DNA of 64,000 bases, taken from Paraburkholderia sp. HP33-1. Its GTDB lineage: Bacteria; Pseudomonadota; Gammaproteobacteria; Burkholderiales; Burkholderiaceae. Below, one piece after another: positions 8,813 through 16,177 of the stretch; position 1 is the first letter of the stretch; every line of letters begins with the position of its first letter. The DNA is taken from the NCBI RefSeq assembly GCF_021390595.1, contig NZ_JAJEJR010000003.1, positions 992,001 through 1,056,000 on the forward strand, in the 5' to 3' direction. A program made the position numbers and the translations under genes. The notes under the pieces are model-generated. The model made no database searches and was not told where the DNA came from. It saw only the letters and a program-made list of their open reading frames with translations.

Positions 8813-9043
8813 TGCAGTCTCCACCCAGCTAATTTATACGGCTATTTTTTTTGCATCTGGCCGCGACGCTTGTGGTTCGCGGCCAGATGTTCGTTATCAA
8901 CCTTCAAATTGCTGCCAGGAAGCTCTCTCCAACATCCGCGCTTCTAAACGCTACGCCGTCGTTCGCCCCGAACGCACGATTAAGACTGACACGGTCAAGA
9001 TCGAGGGCGGGGAAGCATGCATCGAAATGTCGCCTGCGCCCTC

Positions 9044-10495
9044 TCAGAACGGATAGTGACGCGGCGTCGTTTGCACCGTGACCCAGCGCAGTTCAGTGAA
9101 CTCGGCAATGCCTGCCTTGCCGCCGAACCGGCCGAATCCGCTATCTTTCACGCCGCCAAAAGGCATCTGCGCCTCGTCGTGAACGGTTGGGCCGTTCACG
9201 TGGCAAATGCCCGACTCGATGCGCCGGGCGACATTGATCGCGCGGGCCGTATCACGACTGAACACGGCCGACGACAGCCCGTACGGGTTGTCATTCGCGC
9301 ACTCAATCGCCGCTTCCTCTCCGCGCACGCGTACGATACCCTTCACTGGGCCGAACGATTCGTCGTGGTAGATCCGCATGTCTGGCGTCACGCGATCGAG
9401 CAGCGTCGCGGGCATCAGGGTGCTGGTGGCCCTGCCGCCGCAGACGAGCGTTGCGCCCTTGGCAAGTGCATCGTCGATCAGTGCGTTACAGCGCTCGACG
9501 GTGCTCATGTCGACTACCGAACCCAGCACCACCGGTCCCTGACGCGGATCGCCCAACGGCAGCGCATTTGCGCGAGCGCCGAGACGGTCGACGAACGCAT
9601 CGGCGATCCGTTCGTCGACGATGATGCGCTCAGTCGACATGCAGATTTGTCCAGAGTTTGCAAATGCCCCGAACACAGCCGCATTCACGGCTGCGTCGAT
9701 GTCCGCGTCGTCGAGCACGACGAGCGGCGCCTTGCCACCCAGCTCCAGCACCACCGGTTTCAGATAACGCGCGCAGGTCTGCGCGATGATGCGGCCCACG
9801 TGGGTCGAACCGGTGAAGTTCACGCGGCGCACTTTCGGGTGGGCGATCATCGCCTCGACCACCGCTCCCGCGTCGGCTGGCGCGTTCGTCACGAAGTTGA
9901 CCGTGCCGCGCGGCAGGCCTGCCTCCTGCATCGCCTCGACAATGAGTCCGTGCGTGGCCGGACAGATCTCCGAACTCTTCAGCACGACCGTATTGCCACA
10001 CGCAAGCGGAAGCGCAATCGCGCGCACCGCCAGGATCACCGGCGCATTCCACGGCGCGATACCGAGCACGACGCCGGCGGCCTGGCGCACGCCCATGGCA
10101 AGGCTGCCCGGCACATCCGACGGAATCAGCTCGCCGGCGATCTGCGTCGTCATCGCTGCGGCTTCGATCAGTCCCGCCGCCGCGAGATGCACGTTGAAGC
10201 CGGCCCAGATTCCAGACGCCCCTGTCTCGGCCGCCATCGCTGCGGCAAATGCGTCGGCTTTTGCTTCGAGTGCATGCGCGGCCTTCGTGAGCAGGGCGCG
10301 CCGCTCACCCGGCCCCATGGCCGACCACACTGGGAACGCACGCGCAGCGGCATCGACGGCCGCAACGGCGTCATCAACGCTCGCCGCGGGGGCGCGCGTC
10401 ACCACTTCACCATCTAACGGATTGCGGCGTTCGAAGGTCGCGCCGTTGCGCGCCTGAACCTGTTCGCCGTCGATCAGCATCGATACGGTCTTCAT
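9044..10495 (-). CDS. aromatic aldehyde dehydrogenase (vanillin/salicylaldehyde dehydrogenase-like)
   Basis: A 483-residue NAD(P)-dependent ALDH. The catalytic general base is E251 (LELGGK) and the nucleophile C285 (NSGQICMS). The C-terminal VNGPTVHDEAQMPFGGVKDSG and FTELRWVTV segments are those I associate with vanillin/salicylaldehyde dehydrogenases. It is expected to oxidise a benzaldehyde to a benzoate. AGAGGAGACAG precedes the start. In this minus-strand cluster it follows a decayed benzoylformate decarboxylase, whose product would be an aromatic aldehyde. Confidence 0.88.
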   Translation of the reverse strand: MKTVSMLIDGEQVQARNGATFERRNPLDGEVVTRAPAASVDDAVAAVDAAARAFPVWSAMGPGERRALLTKAAHALEAKADAFAAAMAAETGASGIWAGFNVHLAAAGLIEAAAMTTQIAGELIPSDVPGSLAMGVRQAAGVVLGIAPWNAPVILAVRAIALPLACGNTVVLKSSEICPATHGLIVEAMQEAGLPRGTVNFVTNAPADAGAVVEAMIAHPKVRRVNFTGSTHVGRIIAQTCARYLKPVVLELGGKAPLVVLDDADIDAAVNAAVFGAFANSGQICMSTERIIVDERIADAFVDRLGARANALPLGDPRQGPVVLGSVVDMSTVERCNALIDDALAKGATLVCGGRATSTLMPATLLDRVTPDMRIYHDESFGPVKGIVRVRGEEAAIECANDNPYGLSSAVFSRDTARAINVARRIESGICHVNGPTVHDEAQMPFGGVKDSGFGRFGGKAGIAEFTELRWVTVQTTPRHYPF

Positions 10496-10531
10496 CGTCT
10501 GTCTCCTCTTTTTGTGAATGGGTTATGCAGT

Positions 10532-11035
10532 TCAGGCTACGACGGTTTCCACCAGCATCGGCCCGCTTACCATCAGCGCGCTGCGCAGCGCATCATGCAA
10601 CTGCGCCGCCGCGCTCACCCGCACGCCCGGGCAGCCCATCCCCGCGGCCATCGTGACGAAATCGAGGCCAGGCAGATCGGTGCCCTGAACCGGATCGGTC
10701 GGTCCGAAACCGAAAACGGGGGCGAAGTCCTGCAATGCGGCATAGCGCGTGTTATTCAGGATGACGAAGGTGATGGGCAGATTGAGCTGGGCCTGTGCGT
10801 AGCCATCTGCCATACCCGCGACGACGGCTTCCTGCAGGCCGACCACGTAGCGGAAATCCGCGGGAAAATCGCGAAACATGGGCAATTCCGTCGACCCGGG
10901 GTTCGCGAAGATTGACGTCATGCCGACGCGGCGCGCGAAGTCGATTACCGAGTCGCGCACGGTCCAGCTGCCGGAATGGGGAGCCCGGTTGCTGCCGTCC
11001 TGCCCGCTGTTCAGTTGCGGCGCGCCGACTGTCAT
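10532..11035 (-). pseudogene. mdlC: benzoylformate decarboxylase with large internal deletion
   Basis: This 167-codon frame joins the two ends of a ThDP-dependent benzoylformate decarboxylase. Residues 25-82 (VRDSVIDFARRVG, NPGSTELPMF, QEAVVAGMADGYAQ) are the N-terminus. From about 83 (QLNLPITFVILNNTRY, LQDFAPVFGFG, VETVVA) it is the C-terminus. Family members are about 530 residues, so roughly 350 are missing. The GDG half of the thiamine-diphosphate/magnesium motif is lost while the NN half remains. The frame stays open, with a strong AAAGGAG site before ATG 11035, so a protein may be made but should be inactive. Confidence 0.85.
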
Positions 11036-11086
11036 CGCAAATCTCCTTTTACAAAGGCTTGTATTCCAGTCTGCCGTGCACGGCAA

Positions 11087-11845
11087 TCAACTGCTCATGC
11101 CGCCATCGACCGGCAACGTGGCTCCAGTGACGAAGCTGCTCAGCGACGATGCGAGGTACAGCACGCTATTGGCGATCTCCGCGGCGTCCGCGTGACGATG
11201 CAGTGGGATCACATTGTCGAGAAACGCGGTCGCGTCAGTGTTCAGCACGTGATCGAGCGAGCGCTCGATCGTGGTTTGAAATTCATTCGCCACCGGCCCC
11301 GGGTGAACCGAGTTGACACGTATCCTGCGCGGTGCGAGTTCTTTCGCGAGAACGCGCATCAGCCCGACCACCGCATGTTTCGAGGTCGCATAGGCGGCAA
11401 CCCCTGGGTCGGCCGTCAGTCCCATGACACTCGACATCAGCACAATCGAGCCGCCGTCGTTCATCGCCGGAATTGCATGCTTGCACGTCAGGAAGCTGCC
11501 GCGGACCGCAACACGCATGACCAGGTCGAACACTTCGTCCGGATAGTCGGTGACCGGCGCGACCTGCCCGAATACGCCAGCGTTGGCGAACACTGCATCG
11601 ATCTTGCCAAAACGCTGGACCGTCGCAGTGACAAAACGTTTTGTGTCGTCGGCATCCCCAACATCGGCCGCGATACCCGCGGCGTCGGGATTCGCGAGCG
11701 AAGCGAGCGCCGACTCAATCAGCGAGGGGTCCAGATCGACCAGCATCACGCGCGCGCCGTGCTCAAGAAAGAGGCGCGCGGTCGCCATACCGATACTGCC
11801 CGCGCCCCCGGTGATCAGGCAGGTCTTTCCGCTCAACAAACTCAT
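11087..11845 (-). CDS. short-chain dehydrogenase/reductase
   Basis: A 252-residue classical SDR. It has the NAD-binding TGGAGSIG motif, D37 after the second strand (suggesting NAD rather than NADP preference), the NAG structural motif, catalytic serine in VLMSSVMG and YATSK. It ends with the usual TGATLPVDGGMSS. ATG 11845 with GGAG upstream is preferred over the longer frame. In the aromatic cluster it probably oxidises a hydroxylated side chain or dihydrodiol; the substrate cannot be read from sequence. Confidence 0.88.
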   Translation of the reverse strand: MSLLSGKTCLITGGAGSIGMATARLFLEHGARVMLVDLDPSLIESALASLANPDAAGIAADVGDADDTKRFVTATVQRFGKIDAVFANAGVFGQVAPVTDYPDEVFDLVMRVAVRGSFLTCKHAIPAMNDGGSIVLMSSVMGLTADPGVAAYATSKHAVVGLMRVLAKELAPRRIRVNSVHPGPVANEFQTTIERSLDHVLNTDATAFLDNVIPLHRHADAAEIANSVLYLASSLSSFVTGATLPVDGGMSS

Positions 11846-11918
11846 CTGTTCTCCGTCTCCATCGAATTGAAGGAACCCTCCCGGACCCCGGACCGGGAGG
11901 GTCAATGCCGCCTACGCG

Positions 11919-13148
11919 TCAAGCAATCGACGAAGTCGGCTCATGGACGTCGCTCGTGCGTCGCGCCGTTTCCTTCAACAGCAGCCCAACGATAAACACC
12001 ACGCCCGCCCCCCCAAGCGCCATATAGAGCGGTACCGCCAGACCGTATTGCTGCGCCAGCGCGCCACCGATTGCAGGCGCGGCCGTGGCACCGATGAACT
12101 CGGCCACCATCGTCACCATACCGATGGCTGTCGCTGCGAGCCGCGACGGAACCGTCTCGGTCGGCACGAGCACCATCATCAGCGCGACGATGCCTTGCTG
12201 TGCATTCGTCACGAAGAAAATCCCTGCGAGCAGCCAGAGGTTCGCGTAGAGCGATTCAGTGAGCATCGCCGTGACGAGCGCGGCAATCAGCACGGACATG
12301 ATGATTAGTGCAGCCTTGCGACCGATCCGGTCTGAGAGGGCCGGGAAAATCATCCCGAGTAAGAACGCACCGAAGCCTGCAGCGCCCAGAAGGAAGCCCG
12401 CGGTTGTCCCACTCTGACCCGCGACCTGCGTGATATAAAGCGGCGCAAAGACGTTCACCTCAAAGAGCCAGCAGATCACGCCAACCGCCCCGAGGCAACA
12501 CAGCCATATGTTGCGGTAGGTGAGGACCGACAGATAGTCGCCGAGCGTCAGATGTTCCTTTTTAGCGCCATCTTTGCGCGTGGGTTCGGGCACCAGCTTC
12601 CAGATCAACAGCCCGAGGATAATTCCCGGCACACCGGCAACGAAGAAGGCGGCACGCCAGCCTGCGTGCGCGGCGACCTGGGTCGTGAGCACGGGCGCGA
12701 CGGCGAGCCCGATCAGGGACGCAGCGCTGACGACGATCCCGACATTCCGGCCCCGATGCTGCGGTTCCGCGGTTTCTTCGGTAAGCGCCATGATGACCGA
12801 GAAACACGGCCCTTCAGCAATACCGAGCAGTGCCCGAACGAGTAGCATCTGCTCGTAGGTCTGGACTACGCCGGACAGCCAGGAAAGGATCGAAAACGAG
12901 AAGATCGCGGGAAGCAGTACCTTGCGACGTCCGATGCGATCGGACAGCGCGCCGAATAGCAACGTGGAAATCGCCCAGCAGATGCCGGTCACTCCGGCCA
13001 GATTGCCGACCTTTGCACTATCGAGATCCAGGTCGTGGATCATGTACGGCGCAAGATAGAGTTGCGACATCCGGTCGAGAAATACTGTCCCCCACGTCAG
13101 GAACAGCAAAAGCAGCACGAGCTTTGAACGCCTGTCCGACAACTGCAT
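11919..13148 (-). CDS. MFS transporter, probable aromatic-acid uptake
   Basis: A 409-residue major facilitator protein with twelve predicted helices. The loop 2-3 motif is GALSDRIGRRK and its counterpart in the second half is ALSDRIGRKA. ATG 13148 has AGAGGAGACACC upstream; the longer frame would overlap the MarR gene. It sits between SDR and MarR genes in the minus-strand aromatic cluster, so an aromatic acid or ketone is the likely substrate (inference). Confidence 0.85.
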   Translation of the reverse strand: MQLSDRRSKLVLLLLFLTWGTVFLDRMSQLYLAPYMIHDLDLDSAKVGNLAGVTGICWAISTLLFGALSDRIGRRKVLLPAIFSFSILSWLSGVVQTYEQMLLVRALLGIAEGPCFSVIMALTEETAEPQHRGRNVGIVVSAASLIGLAVAPVLTTQVAAHAGWRAAFFVAGVPGIILGLLIWKLVPEPTRKDGAKKEHLTLGDYLSVLTYRNIWLCCLGAVGVICWLFEVNVFAPLYITQVAGQSGTTAGFLLGAAGFGAFLLGMIFPALSDRIGRKAALIIMSVLIAALVTAMLTESLYANLWLLAGIFFVTNAQQGIVALMMVLVPTETVPSRLAATAIGMVTMVAEFIGATAAPAIGGALAQQYGLAVPLYMALGGAGVVFIVGLLLKETARRTSDVHEPTSSIA

Positions 13149-13269
13149 GGTGTCTCCTCTTTTTAGTAGAAAGACCGCGTCGTGCAACGCCATGCGCCCC
13201 GGCGCAGATCCAGTGAATCCCGATGGACTTCCACTACGACCAGTTTTGTGTGGGACCTCCTCTTGAGAG

Positions 13270-13779
13270 TCAGGCGAGGTGAGCAATGATCTTGCGCAGC
13301 GAGCGCAAAAACTCCTCTTTGTGGGCCGGCTCGATTAGTTCGTCCAGCATTTTGTCGTGTTCGAGCGCGTGCATCCGCAGTGTCTTCAACGCTTTGGCAC
13401 CTTTCGTTGTCAGCCGCAGCGAATAGCTGCGCCGATCTGTTGCAAGACGTTCGCGAAGCACGAATCCACGCCGTTCGAGATCGTTGAGCACCGGTGTCAG
13501 GGTGGACTTGTCACGCCCATTGGCCTGGCTCAGCGCGGTCTGCGAAATGCCCGGATTTTCGTGAATCAACACGAGCGTCGCGTAAAAGCCGGCCCGCAGA
13601 TCGCTCGAACCGACGCGTCGCGCGAATGCCTGAAACGAGGCCTGCTGCGCGAGGCGGAGGTTGAATCCAATTGCCTGTGCAAGTTCGCCGAATGAGATGT
13701 CGGGTGGCTCGTAGCGCGGCTCGGGCTGATCTTCAAGCACCCTGGCCTTACCCGCGACATTCGATCTGCCTTTGCTCAT
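13270..13779 (-). CDS. MarR-family transcriptional regulator
   Basis: A 169-residue winged-helix regulator. The recognition helix lies in ISQTALSQANGRDKSTLTPVLNDLERRGFV, followed by the wing RERLATDRRSYSLRLTTKG. It lies upstream of and co-oriented with the MFS, SDR and ALDH genes. It is expected to sense an aromatic ligand. Nested inverted repeats at 13839-13874, 60-95 bp before its start, are candidate operators. Confidence 0.88.
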   Translation of the reverse strand: MSKGRSNVAGKARVLEDQPEPRYEPPDISFGELAQAIGFNLRLAQQASFQAFARRVGSSDLRAGFYATLVLIHENPGISQTALSQANGRDKSTLTPVLNDLERRGFVLRERLATDRRSYSLRLTTKGAKALKTLRMHALEHDKMLDELIEPAHKEEFLRSLRKIIAHLA

Positions 13780-13838
13780 GAGATGTTGACCTGTTGACCC
13801 CAGCCACGCGCCGGGTACGACTTATGAACGATCCTATT

Positions 13839-13874
13839 GAAACAAATGATTGGAGTTCCAACAGTTGGTGTTTC
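13839..13874. promoter_or_regulatory. nested inverted repeats, candidate MarR operator
   Basis: Three dyads overlap here: GAAACA(13839-13844)/TGTTTC(13869-13874), TTGGA(13850-13854)/TCCAA(13857-13861), and CCAAC-A-GTTGG(13858-13868). They lie upstream of the MarR gene starting at 13779. The surrounding 13780-14099 interval (320 bp) holds no gene, so it is probably the promoter region of the MarR-led genes. Confidence 0.5.
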
Positions 13875-14099
13875 TACTAATTTTCGTAGCCCGCGGGCAG
13901 ATCGGAAACACCAGCGCCTCAGACCACTCACGCAGCACCGGGACAGCTCATGACCAGGCCCACGTCAGTTCGCGAGAAATGGCGAGTCGACACGAGAAAC
14001 GTCGGTGCGAACGAGATGGCCACGACGAACCAGGTGAGAAAGAAGCAACTGATAAGCAAGATGCCATTTACATATCAGACCTCGATAGGAACGTGCGCG

Positions 14100-14633
14100 T
14101 CAGCGATACAGTTTTTCGATCGCTTGCGCACCGAGGCCTATCTTTTCATAGTGTGCCTTGCACATCTCGATGTACGAATGCACGTCGAAGTAGCCATCTG
14201 CCTCGCCATTTTCGTCAAGCCAGATCAGCGGACCGGTGACGATAAAGAACACGCGCATCGGCTCGGGATGATCGAATGCCACGAGCGTGTGGCCTTCACC
14301 GGGGGTCTCGTAGACGAAGTCGCCTTTGGTGGCCGTCCAGTCATGCTCGAGATAGCCCCATCTACCCGAGATCGTGTACGCGAAAACCTCATGTGGGTGG
14401 TAATGCCTATTGACCAGGCCGGCACGCTTGGCCATTAATATGTCGCACCATTTGTTCTGGGTCGGCGATATCCAGAGCGGACGTGACGACACGGTTGCCG
14501 TGAAGGGCACATAGAGCCGTTCATCGTCGCTCGGCGCGTCGTGGATATACGCTTCAGGCAGCGCATCCGGTTTGAATGGCTTGGCGATCGGTGCGATGTT
14601 TTTCCAGAATTCAGAGTTGGCCTTGTCTACCAT
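14100..14633 (-). CDS. 2,4'-dihydroxyacetophenone dioxygenase-like cupin
   Basis: A 177-residue single-domain cupin. The core metal-binding histidines appear to be H77 and H79 in NRHYHPHEV and H115 in GEGHTLVAF. Length and the HYHPHEVFAYTISG segment fit the DAD family, iron enzymes that cleave 2,4'-dihydroxyacetophenone to 4-hydroxybenzoate and formate. An AAGGAGACACC site precedes the start. It opens the aromatic cluster opposite a divergent AraC-type regulator. I am confident of the fold and fairly confident of the family; the exact substrate is inferred. Confidence 0.72.
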   Translation of the reverse strand: MVDKANSEFWKNIAPIAKPFKPDALPEAYIHDAPSDDERLYVPFTATVSSRPLWISPTQNKWCDILMAKRAGLVNRHYHPHEVFAYTISGRWGYLEHDWTATKGDFVYETPGEGHTLVAFDHPEPMRVFFIVTGPLIWLDENGEADGYFDVHSYIEMCKAHYEKIGLGAQAIEKLYR

Positions 14634-14765
14634 GGTGTCTCCTTGTTTTTGAGTCGTCAGGGTCTGACTTTAGCCGGACACAACGCGTGAGTCTTGACCG
14701 GACGGGACGGAAAGATTGACTGAACGGGACATCGGATTCGGACCGCGCACGTGTGAGGGGACACC

Positions 14766-15746
14766 GTGACGACATCGACCGTTTTTTCGTGCACTCAGGG
14801 ATCGACGGCCAATATTCCTGTCGGACAGCGCCTGGAGTACTGGGACGCGTATAACGCCGCCGCACTGGTCGGACTGCGTTGCTCGTCGCTTTCGCCACAT
14901 GGCCTGCAAGCGACGACGACCAATATCGTGCTGAAGGACCTGTGTCTGGCAGACATCATGGGCAACGATCACGTGATCGAGCGCAGCCCTGAACTCGTTC
15001 GTCAATATCCGAAGGACTCGGTGTTCGCGTGCCAGATCGTGCGCGGCTCTGCCTACTTCATCCAGAACGAACGCTGCACCCTCGTCGACGCCGGTGAGAC
15101 GATTGTCTACGACACTCGCTTACCGTATCTCTTTGGTTTTCTCAGTGAGATGCGCCAGTTTCTGATCGATATTCCGGTCACGGCGTTCACTGAACGCTTT
15201 CGCATCGATCTGTCACGCGGACCGCTCAAGCTCACGCGTCACATCGGCACCGGCGCGATGCTCGGAAGGACATTGAACTCAACGCTTGACGCCTTTTTCA
15301 AGGATCCGGTCAAGGCCGACCCGGGTCTGCTCGTGGAGCATGCGGGTGCATTGCTCGAAGCCATGATCGATTGCGAGATTCATGGCGAGCGCCACTCGCG
15401 CTCGTCGATGTCGTACCTGCTCACAGCGCGTCAATATATTGCGCATCACCTGGGCGAACCCGAACTAACATCGCAGTCCGTGGCCGATGCCCTCGGAATT
15501 TCGCTGCGCCATCTGAACAGGATGTTCGCGGCAGAAGATGAATCTGTCTCTGCCTATATCTGGTCAAAACGCGCGTCGCACGCCCATACGGATCTGGTGA
15601 ACCCGATGCTCGCGCGGACTAGCGTCGGTGAAATTGCGTTTCGTTGGGGTTTTTCGAGTCAGGCCCACTTCAGTCGTGTGATTCGGGATCGCTTCGGGGC
15701 CTCGCCCAACGCCTTGCGAAAAATGGCTGGAGTCCCGTGCGGCTGA
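14766..15746 (+). CDS. AraC-family transcriptional activator
   Basis: A 326-residue regulator with an N-terminal AraC-binding-like sensor domain and a C-terminal pair of helix-turn-helices. The latter include LTSQSVADALGISLRHLNRMFAAE and SVGEIAFRWGFSSQAHFSRVIRDRFGASP. It starts at GTG 14766, eight bases after GAGGGG. It diverges from the DAD-like cupin gene, with about 130 bp between them, and probably activates the aromatic-ketone cluster in response to its substrate. Confidence 0.9.
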   Translation: MTTSTVFSCTQGSTANIPVGQRLEYWDAYNAAALVGLRCSSLSPHGLQATTTNIVLKDLCLADIMGNDHVIERSPELVRQYPKDSVFACQIVRGSAYFIQNERCTLVDAGETIVYDTRLPYLFGFLSEMRQFLIDIPVTAFTERFRIDLSRGPLKLTRHIGTGAMLGRTLNSTLDAFFKDPVKADPGLLVEHAGALLEAMIDCEIHGERHSRSSMSYLLTARQYIAHHLGEPELTSQSVADALGISLRHLNRMFAAEDESVSAYIWSKRASHAHTDLVNPMLARTSVGEIAFRWGFSSQAHFSRVIRDRFGASPNALRKMAGVPCG

Positions 15747-15839
15747 GGCCATAGCGCCACGCAATGATTCAAACAGTTCATCAAGATGCCAGGTGTTCTG
15801 TGTAGGTTGAGCTCCGGACATCCACATGGAGCACCGGCC

Positions 15840-16025
15840 ATGAACGCGACTGGGACGATCACGATGACGATGCGCGAAGTCGACCGGTTCAAGGTCATCC
15901 ATGCGTGAACTCGACCGTCTGAAGGGGGGAGATGTGACTTAAGCCGGGCGTGCCGCCGAGCGGCTAGGCCTGACGGTGCATTAGGTCGAGCGGTTCGTGA
16001 CGCGGTATCGTGAATCCGGCTTCCG
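15840..16025 (+). pseudogene. ISNCY-type transposase relic (N-terminal part)
   Basis: The stretch reads TMREVDRFKVIH, then a second start-like MRELDRLK, then, after a stop, AGRAAERLGLTVH, another stop and VERFVTRYRESG. This is the N-terminal helix-turn-helix of ISNCY-family transposases, broken by two in-frame stops and apparently containing two start regions from related copies. Similarity ends at RYRESG, about where the separate relic at 319-474 would continue in an intact transposase. Confidence 0.65.
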
Positions 16026-16177
16026 GCAGAATGGTGGCCCATTCGCAAATGATCGAGCGTGGCCGGGTACTGCTTCGGGACATGCAAGCCTTGCGGACTG
16101 CAAAAATTCACGCACTTGCTGAATCCACCCGAAGTACTCTATGGATCAGGCACCCTCCTCATCCCGAGTCTTGGTCG

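Noticed and set aside
9017..10417. 466-codon plus-strand open frame
   Set aside because: Antisense shadow of the aldehyde dehydrogenase caused by GC-rich codons.
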